A stretch of 64,000 nt of DNA, from positions 5,766,001 to 5,830,000 of the forward strand of contig CM121342.1 of assembly GCA_051530055.1 (NCBI GenBank), written 5' to 3'. The DNA is from Neoechinorhynchus agilis. Lineage: Eukaryota > Acanthocephala. A model generated the notes under the pieces. The model searched no databases. It worked only from the letters and a program-made list of their open reading frames with translations, and was not told the origin of the DNA. Position numbers and translations under genes: made by a program. The number at the start of each line of letters is the position of its first letter. The first letter of the stretch is position 1. This document shows positions 26,700 to 37,819 of the stretch, one piece after another.

Positions 26700-29335
26700 A
26701 GTTTCTAAACCTCTTTAGAGTTCAATTTCGCTCCTGGATCGTTGAAATCAATCTCCAATGATTTTTATTTACGCATTATACGAATTTTTATTAAGAAAAA
26801 AATCGTCAATACTTTCCTACTCCCGGAGCGTTGAAATCAATCTCCAATGATTTTTATTTACGTATTATACGAATTTTTATTCCGAAAAAAAATCATCAAT
26901 ACTTTCCTAAACCTCTTTAGAATTCAATTTCGCTCCTGGAGCGTTGAAATCAATCTCCAATGATTTTTATTAACGTATTATACGAATTTTTATTAAGAAA
27001 AAAATCATCAATACTTTCCTAAACCTCTTTAGAATTCAATTTCGCTCCTGGAGCGTTGAAATCAATCTCCAATGATTTTTATTTACGTATTATACGAATT
27101 TTTATTCCGAAAAAAATCGTCAATACTTTCCTACTCCCTGAGCGTTGAAATCAATTTCCAAGGATTTTTATTTACGCATTATACGAATTTTTATTCCGAA
27201 AAAAATCATCAATACTTTCCTACTCCCGGAGCGTTGAAATCAATCTCCAATGATTTTTATTTACGTATTATACGAATTTTTATTCCGAAAAAAATCATCA
27301 ATACTTTCCTAAACCTCTTTAGAATTCAATTTCGCTCCTGGAGCGTTGAAATCAATCTCCAATGATTTTTATTTACGTATTATACGAATTTTTATTAAGA
27401 AAAAAATCATCAATACTTTCCTACTCCCGGTTGTTTTTTATACGATTATACGAATTTTTATTGAAAAAATCATCAATACTTTCCTAAACCTCTTTGATTC
27501 TTTCGCTCCTGGAGCGTTGAAATCAATCTCCAATGATTTTTATTTACGATTATACAATTTTTATTCCGAAAAAATCTCAATACTTTCCTACTCCCGGAGC
27601 GTTGAAATCAATCTCCAATGATTTTTATTTACGTATTATACGAATTTTTATTCCGAAAAAAATCATCAATACTTTCCTAAACCTTTTAGAATTCAATTTC
27701 GCTCCTGGAGCGTTGAAATCAATCTCCAATGATTTTTATTAACGTATTATACGAATTTTTATTAAGAAAAAAATCATCAATACTTTCCTACTCCCTGAGC
27801 GTTGAAATCAATTTCCAAGATTTTTATTTACGATTATACGAATTTTTATTGAAAAATTCATTTTACTCCCGGAGCGTTGAAATCTCCAATGATTTTTATT
27901 TACGTATTATACGAATTTTTATTCCGAAAAAAATCATCAATACTTTCCTAAACCTCTTTAGAATTCAATTTCGCTCCTGGAGCGTTGAAATCAATCTCCA
28001 ATGATTTTTATTAACGTATTATACGAATTTTTATTAAGAAAAAAATCATCAATACTTTCCTACTCCCGGAGCGTTGAAATCAATTTCCAATTATTTAATG
28101 CGACGCATTATACGAATTTTTATTCCGAAAAAAATCATCAATACTTTCCTACTCCCGGAGCGTTGAAATCAATCTCCAATGATTTTTATTTACGTATTAT
28201 ACGAATTTTTATTCCGAAAAAAATCATCAATACTTTCCTAAACCTCTTTAGAATTCAATTTCGCTCCTGGAGCGTTGAAATCAATCTTTTTTTTTTTGTT
28301 TTTTTAGCGTTGAATCATTCCAATGATTTTTATTTACGTATTATACGAATTTTTATTAAGAAAAAAATCGTCAATACTTTCCTACTCCCGAGCGTTGAAA
28401 TCAATCTCCAATTATTTTTATTTACGTATTATACGAATTTTTATTCCGAAAAAAATCATCAATACTTTCCTACTCCCGGAGCGTTGAAATCAATCTCCAA
28501 TGATTTTTATTTACGTATTATACGAATTTTTATTCCGAAAAAAATCATCAATACTTTCCTAAACCTCTTTAAATTCAATTTCGCTCCTGGAGCGTTGAAA
28601 TCAATCTCCAATGATTTTTATTTACGTATTATACGAATTTTTATTAAGAAAAAAATCATCAATACTTTCCTACTCCCGGAGCGTTGAAATCCATCTCCAA
28701 GTATTTTTATTTACGTATTATACGAATTTTTTATTAAGAAAAAAATCATCAATACTTTCCTACTCCCGGAGCGTTGAAATCAATTTCCAATTATTTAATC
28801 GAGCGCATTATACGAATTTTTATTCCGAAAAAAATCATCAATACTTTCCTACTCCCGGAGCGTTGAAATCAATCTCCAATGATTTTTATTTGCGCATTAT
28901 ACGAATTTTTATTAAGAAAAAAATCATCAATACTTTCCTACTCCCGAGCGTTGAAATCCATCTCCAAGTATTTTTATTTACGTATTATACGAATTTTTTA
29001 TTAGAAAAAATCATCAATACTTTCCAACTCCCGGAGCGTTGAAATCAATTTCCAATTATTTAATGCCGAGCCGCATTATACGAATTTTTATTCCGAAAAA
29101 AATCATCAATACTTTCCTACTCCCGGAGCGTTGAAATCAATCTCCAATGATTTTTATTTACGCATTATACGAATTTTTATTAAGAAAAAAATCGTCAATA
29201 CTTTCCTACTCCCGAGCGTTGAAATCAATTTCCAATTATTTAATACCGAGACGCATTATACGAATTTTTATTCCGAAAAAAATCATCAATACTTTCCTAC
29301 TCCCGAGCGTTGAAATCAATCTCTAATGATTTATT
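26700..29335. repeat. Interleaved 89/112-bp tandem array
   Basis: About 26 units share gcgttgaaatcaatctccaa and ttatacgaatttttatt. Two unit classes alternate irregularly: an 89-bp form ending actttcctactcccg and a 112-bp form that adds cctctttagaattcaatttc. Some units carry internal substitutions or losses (28080-28100, 28785-28805, 29050-29070 and a poly-T insertion near 28287). Plus-strand ORFs here (YTNFYSEKNHQYFPTPGALK) simply follow the repeat. Confidence 0.93.
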
Positions 29336-29339
29336 AGTT

Positions 29340-29640
29340 TTACAGAATTTTACGATTCACGTGGTGGTCCCGTGTTCTTTGTTATTTCCCCTTCAAATGA
29401 ATTGTTCTTTAAAGACAGTCATTTTCTTGACTAATGTCCTCCACTCAGAATGGACATCTAGACGGCTCGTCGCATTGGTTCGAGTTTCTCACATTAGCAA
29501 CGCATTTTTAGGCTAGAAAAGGATGGCGGTATCAGCTGAATAGGACATTTTGACATTTTAAAGGGACTTTCACTCATAAACCGATGTTGCCGTCGCGTTC
29601 TCCCTCTTGTTCTAATCCAATATTCTTGTTGAGCATTTCT
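29340..29640. other. Non-coding gap after the 89/112-bp array
   Basis: I see no supported gene. One short plus frame (29310-29516) starts in the array and has no recognisable content. Confidence 0.35.
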
Positions 29641-29742
29641 AAGACTTTAATTAAAATATTTCGACCAATCACACTGAACTTGATCACTATGAATTATTGT
29701 TTGTAAGTGTTTTTCAACTGTGAAAAATCCATTGCGATTGGA
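29641..29742 (+). mobile_element. Partial copy of the 30.1-kb MITE
   Basis: About 100 bp, from ttaattaaaatatttcgacc to tccattgcgattgg, match the left two thirds of the element at 30084-30268 with a few differences. The terminal parts are missing. Confidence 0.75.
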
Positions 29743-30083
29743 ACAAAATCACTAAGATTCGTGAAATGGACAACTTAAAATAGTCTTTGGACGATAATCC
29801 AAGGAATCGGAGGCGTTTAAAAAGACGGAGCTTATCTTAATGCAACGAAATTGAAAGATGTGCGAAAAAACGAGTCTCTATTTTTATATCTTCTTTTAAT
29901 TCCCCCAATAAAGTGCTTCCCTCGTGGCACTGTACTAAATCATTCGATTTTCTTGCCAGTTCAAAACGAATATCCAAATTTGCTAACAATAAAGATCCAA
30001 AATAACAAAATCTTTTTAAATTCAACCAAAAAAGGTGCTTATAAATACACAATTTTTATTTTTAGTTAAAAATATAATGAGTA

Positions 30084-30268
30084 TGTGGCGGTTGGGGAAA
30101 AAATTATATATCAAAGACTTTAATTAAAATATTTCGACCAATCAAACAGAACTTGATCACTATGAATTATTGTTTGTAAGTGTTTTTCAACTGTGAAAAA
30201 TCCATTGCGATTGGTCGAAATATTTTAATTAAAATCTTTGATATAAATTTTTTTTCCCAACCGCCACT
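30084..30268. mobile_element. MITE-like element with ~60-bp terminal inverted repeats and TA target duplication
   Basis: The ends tgtggcggttggggaaaa and its inverted counterpart at 30250-30268 begin inverted repeats of about 60 bp that include ttaattaaaatatttcgacc. The 185-bp element is flanked by TA on both sides (30082-30083 and 30269-30270), the duplication made by Tc1/mariner-type transposases. It has no coding capacity. Other fragments lie at 19033-19064 and 29641-29742. Confidence 0.75.
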
Positions 30269-30427
30269 TAACAAGACTATCTTTCTACCCGAATGTGATT
30301 TTTTGCGTAAAATTCAATGTTCAATAAGAGCGATCTCGTGTTTAAAATCCGTTTGTACTCATCGGATATTTGATGATTTAAGCGATACAAATAAGTTTCG
30401 TGGATTTCATTTTGCCACTTTTTAAAG

Positions 30428-31670
30428 ATGAAACGAACGCGAACTGCTCATTTGCCCAATCGAATGCGAGCATCGAAAGCCATGAGAAAGGAAGAGGTAC
30501 CGAAAGTGAAATGCCGTGAAAGTCAACAAACCGAGATCGAACAATGGGTTTCTGATCGAATTTCAGGGAGATGTTCTTCAGCGTTACACATCAATGGACC
30601 TCCTGGAACAGGCAAAACCTTCGTAATGAAGGCCATAGTTCGCCAACTAGGAAATAAGGCAATCTATGTCAACTGCATGCAACGAACTCGAGAAACCTTT
30701 CGTCTGAATGATGAAATAAGACGAGCTTTGGACGTGAAACCTGCCGCAAAGGTCATTGATTATTTGACCAAAATGCCAATTCTATTAGTCATCGACGAGA
30801 TTGATCAGATAGTGGGAAACGGAAAGATCTCACGTAAAGGAAAAAATGCAGATAGGGATTTTTTTATCAATCTTCTAAAGATTTCGCTTCAGTCTAAATA
30901 TAGACTAGCACTTGTCGGTAAGTGAATTCTCGCGATAAATCAATTCATTTTTTAACACGTTCAAAGGTGTATCGAATGCTCTTAGAAACCTCGCCAATCG
31001 ATTCCATTCGGAAACTGGGATAAAAAAGTTTTCGACTCATTTCAATACTCTAACGTTTCCGCCTTATACTTGCGATGAAATCAATCAAATCATTGAACAA
31101 GACGTTGATGAATTAAACAATCAAAACATGGCCAAATGTGTCCGATTCGATAAATCCGTTTTAACATGGTGTAGTGCACTTGTATCCAACTCAACCGGAG
31201 ATGCTAGAAACGCAATCGAATTGGCACGGACAGCTTTTTCGAAAGCCATCGCTAAAGGTTTACAAGTTGTAAGTCTTGATAATATCATCGCAGACCAAGA
31301 CGAGAAACAAAATCTTCCTCCAGAATCAACTTTATCTCTTCCTCAACGTCTAGTCTTAAAGCAACTAGTCAGTATGGTGGAATGTAGACCCGGACGACTG
31401 GATGTTGGAACCACTGACGAGTGTTATGTGACTTTTCAACGTAATGAGTTGACAGTTCAGCTCGGTCGAATGGAATACGACGGAATAATTGGATGTCTTT
31501 GTGATATGGGACTGTTGAATCTTGACTGTCTATCAAGGAAATCTAGAGGATTTGGTTCAATCAGATCTAATTCAATACGCAGGAGTTCGATGGCGGACAT
31601 TGCAATCGTTAAACTCAGCAAACATCCTGATGACCTAAAATCACTTCTAAAAAACAATAAAAATCCATAG
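30428..31670 (+). CDS. CDC6: Cell division control protein 6 (CDC6/ORC1-type AAA+ ATPase)
   Basis: CDC6 binds origin-bound ORC and loads the MCM helicase in G1. Two exons, 30428-30917 and 30967-31670 (intron 49 nt, GTAAGT...CAAAG), code for about 397 aa. Walker A GPPGTGKT is at residues 57-64 and Walker B LLVIDEID at 119-126; sensor-1 LALVGVSNALRNLANR spans the splice junction. Then come the lid (NSTGDARNAIELARTAF) and a winged-helix-like C-terminus (LSLPQRLVLKQLVSM ... ELTVQLGRMEYDGIIGCL). The N-terminal basic region is short. ORC1 is excluded by the lack of a BAH domain and the small size. The gene is bounded by a MITE upstream and by the 114-bp array, about 65 bp after the stop. Confidence 0.88.
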
Positions 31671-31734
31671 TCTAGTAAATTTTTATTAGTAGACTTCAAT
31701 TTAATGTCGAATCATAAATTAAATCGCATTGTGG

Positions 31735-33280
31735 AAGGGGGGTTTTTTCTATTTTAATTCGGGAAATTCACGAATATTTTTCAGTTGTCTCATTTTTGGA
31801 GCATTTGTACAAAAATTCTAGGATTGCCTCAGTCTTCATAAATTCCATCCCATTGTGTTTTTTGATTTTAACTCGGGAAATTCACGTATATTTTTCCGTT
31901 GTCTCATTTTTCGAGCATTTGTACAAAAATTCTAGGATGGTTTCAGTCTTCATAAATTCCATCCCATTGTGTTTTTTGATTTTAATTCAGGAAATTCACG
32001 AATATTTTTCAGTTGTCTCATTTTTGGAGCATTTGTACAAAAATTCTAGGATTGCCTCAGTCTTCATAAATTCCATCCCATTGTGTTTTTTGATTTTAAT
32101 TCAGGAAATTCACGAATATTTTTCAGTTGTCTCATTTTTGGAGCATTTGTACAAAAATCCTAAGATTGCCTCAGTCTTCATAAATTCCATCCCATTGTGT
32201 TTTTTATTTTAATTCAGGAAATTCACGAATATTTTTCCGTTGTCTCATTTTTTGAGCATTTGTACAAAAATCCTAAGATTGCCTCAGTCTTCATAAATTC
32301 CATCCCATTGTGTTTTTTGATTTTAATTCAGGAAATTCACGAATATTTTTCAGTTGTCTCATTTTTTGAGCATTTGTACAAAAATCCTAAGATTGCCTCA
32401 GTCTTCATAAATTCCATCCCATTGTGTTTTTTGATTTTAATTCAGGAAATTCACGAATATTTTTCCGTTGTCTCATTTTTTGAGCATTTGTACAAAAATC
32501 CTAAGATTGCCTCAGTCTTCATAAATTCCATCCCATTGTGTTTTTTGATTTTAATTCAGGAAATTCACGAATATTTTTCAGTTGTCTCATTTTTTGAGCA
32601 TTTGTACAAAAATCCTAAGATTGCCTCAGTCTTCATAAATTCCATCCCATTGTGTTTTTTGATTTTAATTCAGGAAATTCACGAATATTTTTCAGTTGTC
32701 TCATTTTTTGAGCATTTGTACAAAAATCCTAAGATTGCCTCAGTCTTCATAAATTCCATCCCATTGTGTTTTTTGATTTTAATTCAGGAAATTCACGAAT
32801 ATTTTTCAGTTGTCTCATTTTTTGAGCATTTGTACAAAATCCTAAGATTGCCTCAGTCTTCATAAATTCCATCCCATTGTGTTTTTTGATTTTAATTCAG
32901 GAAATTCACGAATATTTTTCAGTTGTCTCATTTTTTGAGCATTTATACTAAAATTCTAGGATGGTCTCAGTCTTCATAAATTCCATCCCATTGTGTTTTT
33001 TGATTTTAATTCAGGAAATTCACGAATATTTTTCCGTTGTCTCATTTTTTGAGCATTTGTACAAAAATCCTAAGATTGCCTCAGTCTTCATAAATTCCAT
33101 CCCATTGTGTTTTTTGATTTTAATTCAGGAAATTCACGAATATTTTTCCGTTGTCTCATTTTTTGAGCATTTGTACAAAAATCCTAAGATGGTCTCAGTC
33201 TTCATAAATTCCATCGCATTGCTAATGGGGTTTTTTTAGTTTAATTCAGGAAATTCACGACTTTTTACGTTGTACTTAAA
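31735..33280. repeat. 114-bp tandem array, about 13 copies
   Basis: The phrase gcatttgtacaaaaatccta recurs every 113 to 115 bp. The 38-codon period keeps one plus frame open through most units (EHLYKNPKIASVFINSIPLC), giving ORFs up to 222 aa. Its substitutions are not confined to third positions, and single-base deletions break it at about 32205 and 32835, so I treat it as satellite. Confidence 0.92.
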
Positions 33281-33435
33281 ATTGGGCGACTACAAAGTCT
33301 GAAGTTTAAAAAGGTCTTTTTAGAATCGCGGAATGAAGTCAACTCAGCGAGATTATTTTCTTGCTTAGATGCTATTGAACCAATGTTTACTCGAAAACAT
33401 CAATCGTGAGTGTGTTTATGCATAACTTTTTTGGA

Positions 33436-33443
33436 GTATAAAA
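33436..33443 (+). promoter_or_regulatory. TATA-box-like element
   Basis: gtataaaag lies about 65 bp upstream of the ATG at 33501-33503 in the otherwise gene-free flank, at a suitable distance for a TATA box of the following gene. Confidence 0.35.
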
Positions 33444-33500
33444 GCATTGGAGTTTGGCTTCCTTGGCGTATTCAACCGTCTACATCAACTGTCACTCTTG

Positions 33501-33914
33501 AACATGGAGACTGAATCGGTATCTATGGAGGAACGCAAACTCGAGCCTTATGGTCATCAAGGAACCATCAGAAGCATTCTCAAGCATCTTTATACCAAAA
33601 AGGTGGAAGTCATGTTGACAAAACGGGAACATCGTCCCAGATTTTATTCTCTCCATCGAGCAATCAAGTTCTGGCGAGCTCTTAAGATTGATGACACTGT
33701 ACACGTTACCTTGTACAGTGATTCCAAAGAGTGCGACAATTTTATCAATTTATTCGGACTCTTCAATATAGAATTTAGAATTGACGAAGCTGTACTCGTC
33801 AAACTTAGCGGAAATCCAGGCGAGGACCAAATCGAGAACTTTGTGTCACTCGATGGAGGAAGAGACAAGTTCAGAATTATCAAATTCTGGAATGTCCGTA
33901 GACGAAATCACTGA
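33501..33914 (+). CDS. Hypothetical protein, possibly continuing in another frame to 34035
   Basis: From the ATG in tgaacatggagactgaatcg the frame encodes METESVSMEERKLEPYGHQG, then RSILKHLYTKKVEVMLTKRE and FWRALKIDDTVHVTLYSDSK, about 137 aa of mixed helix and strand; an in-frame ATG also exists at 33447. Where it ends, a second frame overlapping from about 33860 continues with protein-like sequence (EEETSSELSNSGMSVDEITE ... KKLSFNWPSVLKWENVHGSI) to a stop at 34035. No GT-AG intron of normal size joins them, so either there is a frameshift or one frame is spurious. No family is recognised. Confidence 0.5.
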   Translation, partial: NMETESVSMEERKLEPYGHQGTIRSILKHLYTKKVEVMLTKREHRPRFYSLHRAIKFWRALKIDDTVHVTLYSDSKECDNFINLFGLFNIEFRIDEAVLVKLSGNPGEDQIENFVSLDGGRDKFRIIKFWNVRRRNH

Positions 33915-34035
33915 GGTTTCCGACAGCGGAAATTTAGTGAAAAAACTTAGTTTCAACTGGCCGAGCGTCTTGAAGTGGGAGAATGTTCACGGGAGCATCT
34001 TAGAAAAAGCGACTAAAACGTTTCATGCCACATAG

Positions 34036-34284
34036 GAAATAGTTTTGATTTAAGAATCACATTAACGTTTTACAGCGAAAATCCTATCGCATTCTGAGTT
34101 GTCCTATCATTTAATTTATAAGATGGATTCACGTATTGAAAATTGTTGGAGCACTTTTTTTCTTCTATGAAACTCCTATGATGTTCATTCCCAGCAAATT
34201 TCTAAAGTCAACAAAACAACAAAACAATTTCCTGTGTATTTGAATAACATTTTTTACTTGATTTTAAACAACTGAACTGTAAAA
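34036..34284. other. Gap between hypothetical gene and LINE copy B
   Basis: AT-rich, no coding frame recognised; it is likely the 3' flank of the preceding gene. Confidence 0.35.
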
Positions 34285-35940
34285 CTTCCCGCCGACTCGC
34301 AGGAAAAATTCTCTGTAAACGTATCACAGAGAAAACTGGACAGCAACTTCGCCCAGTCCAACTGGGCACATCCTGCGGGTCCGAAGCCATTGTCCACGCG
34401 CTCCGGAACTTTACTATGAGGAGTTCAGAGCCGTGCGTGATTCTAAAGTGTGATTTTCAGAATGCCTTTAACTCTTTCAATGGAGAAAACGTGTTCTGCG
34501 CTATTAGGTTCTCAATACCTACGGGACGGCGACTCCTTTGCTTTTCGAAGACCACCTCATTTGGTCCGAAAGAGGAGTGCAGCAAGGAGATCCTCTCGGT
34601 CAAATCGCATTCTCCCTAACAGTAAATCCAATAGCCTTGTAGGGGAGACCTCGAGAATGAGCATTGAGCTCAATGCTGGAAAATGTGAGCTCCTTGTATT
34701 GAATATTGGAGACGCCGCCAAAGTCAACGAACTAATGGATGGGTTCGAGGCCGTAGCTCCAGGTCTGAAACTCGTGACTCGGGAACAACTCAGCCTCTTG
34801 GGCAGTTGTGTCTTCGATTCAAATGTGGAAGATGAGATCGGCCGTATCATACCGAAACTTTCGTTGCTGTGCGATAGGGTGAGCGCTCTCTCGGCTCATG
34901 AAGCCTTGTTTCTCATAAAGAACGCGCTCTTCATCCCCAAATTATTGTACAAGGTTCGCACAGCAACATTTTTCAAACACAAAAAAGGATTGGCAAAGCT
35001 CGACGACAAGGTGAGGGCTTGTCTCGAGCGTATTTTAAATGTCCAGCTCTCAGATGAGGCGTGGCGACAAGCTTCTTTGCCTGTGTCGTCTGGGGGATTG
35101 GGAATTCGGGCGCTAGTCGACCTTGCTTTGCCGGCCTTTCTTGGATCGTTTGAGGGGAGCCTACCAGTCTCGAAGAACATTTTGAAGGAAAAGTTTTGTC
35201 TTGACCGGGATTTCGTGGTGGCGGTTGAGGAATGGTGCCAGCAGACAGGCGCTAACCATGTTCCCGTGAATGGCCTCAGACAGTCGATCTGGGACGGACC
35301 TCTTGTCGCGAGAGCTCACAGCTCTCTTCTTTCCGGTTCTCGCGATGGGGTCGTCCGAGCTAGACTGTTGGCAGTTTCAACACGAGAATCTGGGGCGTGG
35401 TTGGAGGCTGTTCCTCTGGCATCTGTGGGAACTCTTCTTACTGACGAGGTAACGAGGATCACAGTGTCCTTAAGACTTGGTCTTGGGTCGACACGGTCTC
35501 GTTTGCCGAAAGTCAGGAGAAAGGTTCTCACGTCATTCTGGGATCAATTTCTCGGACGTTGTGAACGGCGGACTTCCCCTCGTCGACCTGACGGAATTTC
35601 GGCCTTTCCGTGGCGGGAGGACAATGTCTTTAAAGCAACATTCCCTATTCTCTCGAAATCGCTGGAGGTAAGGAAGGTTCGAAAATATAGAGAATTAGCA
35701 AGGGCCCACTATTTTGTCCCGTATGGAGCGCTTTCTCAGCTCGGCACTCTGCTCCAGGATCTCTCGAAGAAATCGAGAGACCGGCGACGCACGAGCAGGA
35801 CAAAATATCTCGCTTGCAGTACAACGAAACAGAACTGCTAACGTGATAGCGACAGCCGAGGAGGGCGAGAAGCTCCGATTTTGCGGACGATGGTGATTGC
35901 ACGCTTTGTACTTTTAATTGCTTAGAATAAAAGTTTGATA
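34285..35940 (+). mobile_element. Decayed LINE reverse transcriptase, copy B
   Basis: Plus-strand relative of copy A. It reads CGSEAIVHALRNFT and KCDFQNAFNSFN (motif A), then after frame changes SIELNAGKCELLVLN, LSDEAWRQASLPVSSGGLGI, RDGVVRARLLAVSTRESGAW and VRKVRKYRELARAHYFVPYG. A 463-aa frame (34450-35841) joins the pieces. An internal deletion near 34640 removes the whole YxDD catalytic box between motif B and the thumb, and the Cys-containing stretch after SLRLGLG is also missing, so the element cannot be active. It differs from copy A at many positions, indicating an old family or two subfamilies. Confidence 0.85.
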
Positions 35941-36114
35941 AATTTTTAGGACATTAATCACATTTCAAGATCAAAGATAATTTTTGATCACCTGCGAAAT
36001 AAATTTGCTAAGATTCAAGTGTTTTCTAAATTGAATCAGAATTTGTGTTGATGCCGCACTTTGGTCAACACGAATAAGGTTTATTTTACAGCCTGCGCCG
36101 CTAAATCGTAAACC

Positions 36115-37628
36115 TTAGAGCAAAAGCTCGTCATCATCCTCATCGATTTCCATCGCTACTTCCTGGTAATCCCGTTCCAGTGCTGCCAAATCCTCCCTTG
36201 CCTCCATAAACTCACCTTCCTCCATTCCTTCACCAACAAACCAATGCACAAACGCTCTTTTCGAGTACAAAAGATCGAAGTTCGAATTCAAACGAGCCCA
36301 AGCATCGCCGATTGCGGTTGTGTTTGCTAACATACACAAAGCACGCGGAACTTGAACTGGTTTTTGAGGTTCCTCAGATTTCAATCGGACACTTCTGCTA
36401 GTTACTCCTTTACGGATCACGAGTGGCTCATCAATGGGCACTGCGAATGGTGGCTGGCGATTTATTCCGACCTTGAAACCAGTAAGACACCAATCGACGA
36501 AATGGACGTTTTTACGTGCTTTAATCGTCGTTATTGCCGATTGAATATCTCTAGGAACGACGTCTCCTCGGTATAAAAGACAGCACGCCATGTATTTTCC
36601 ACTGGATGGATCACATTTGACCATTTGATTAGCCGGATCGAAACAAGAATTCGTCAATTGTGAAACAGAGAACCGTTCGTGGGCAACGGTTAGTGGACTT
36701 GTGAGCGGAGCGTAATTCACAAGCGGAAAATGGATTCGTGGATAAGGAACGAGATTCGTTTGGAACTCAGCAAGATCCACGTTCAAAATGCCATCAAAAC
36801 GTAACGAAGCAGTAATTGAAGAGACCGTCTGTGCCACTAGACGATTCAGGCTTGAGTATCCGGGACGCTCAACGCCTAGTTTGTTTTGACATATTTCGTA
36901 AACGGCTTCATTGTCCATCATAAACGAACACGACGAATGTTCAAGAGTGGAATGAGTCATCAAAATCGAGTTGTAAGGTTCAACGACTGAAGTGGATATT
37001 CGCGGTGATGGATATATTGAGAACTGGAGTTTTGATCTTTTGTGAAACTCGTCCGTCATTTCCTCCATTAGAAGAGCTGTGAAACCAGATCCAGTCCCTC
37101 CGCCAAATGAATGAAAAATTAAAAATCCCTTTTTCGTTGTTATTAATTGAACATTAGCGCAGTGAAATTTCAAACCTGAAAACTTGAACTAGCTTCTACA
37201 CTTCGGCGGATTTTCTCCATAGTTTCTGCGATTACCTCACGACCGACTGTATAACGGCCTCTGGCATAGTTATTTGCAGCATCCTCATATCCAGTGATCA
37301 TCTGATCGGGATGGTACAGCTTTCGATAAGGTCCAGCGCGGATTTCATCTAAATGCATTTTCATTAGTCCACAAGACCGAAGTTTGAACTCACCGATAAC
37401 ACTTGGTTCCAAATCAACGTGGACGCAACGAGGAACAAACTTCTCTTTGGAAGATGTTTCCGCAAAGAACGTATGACATCCACTACTAGTTTCCTTTTCT
37501 GAATCATCAGTGCTTTCCAATTTTATTCCGTCTTTTCCAATGTTGTGTTCAATGCAGTATAGTTCCCAGCAAGCATTTCCCATCTGAACACCCGCTTGAC
37601 CAACGTGGATGCTAAGGCATTCTCTCTA
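36115..37628 (-). CDS. Divergent alpha-tubulin
   Basis: Alpha-tubulin pairs with beta-tubulin to build microtubules. Exons 37625-37394, 37348-37176 and 37128-36115 are visible; the initiator ATG must sit on a separate exon upstream, as in many alpha-tubulin genes, since the acceptor is followed directly by [20 protein letters not shown]. The GTP signature GGGTGSG, the catalytic Glu of [19 protein letters not shown] and [20 protein letters not shown] are kept. Total length is about 473 aa against 450. Oddities: the loop with acetylated Lys40 is replaced by [17 protein letters not shown]; about 22 extra residues (rich in Ser/Arg/Lys) follow [14 protein letters not shown]; the tail ends DEDDDELLL, with no terminal EEY and few glutamates. 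The 45-nt intron 37349-37393 is a multiple of three and could be read through. A specialised (for example germline or ciliary) isotype is inference. Confidence 0.92.
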
Positions 37629-37819
37629 AATCAATACAAAATCGTAAAGGGAGAAAGAGTCCAAAAAAAGCTTCCCCGGACGACGACCAATTAGAAGTTT
37701 CTTATAATAAACCAATGAACCGAATTCAGTTTAAAAAACAATGTCAGTCTAAAAAAAGTCTCAAACTAATGCCAATCTATCGGAGAAATGTGCTATTGTT
37801 TTGATTTGTTCGCCTAAGA

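Noticed and set aside
28001-29042. ORFs of 228 and 143 aa on the plus strand
   Set aside because: They follow the 89/112-bp repeat units, change content whenever a unit carries an indel, and show no codon-level conservation.
31796-33239. Long repetitive ORFs (up to 222 aa) as a repeat protein gene
   Set aside because: They coincide with the 114-bp array; the frame is open only because 114 is divisible by three, and single-base losses break it.
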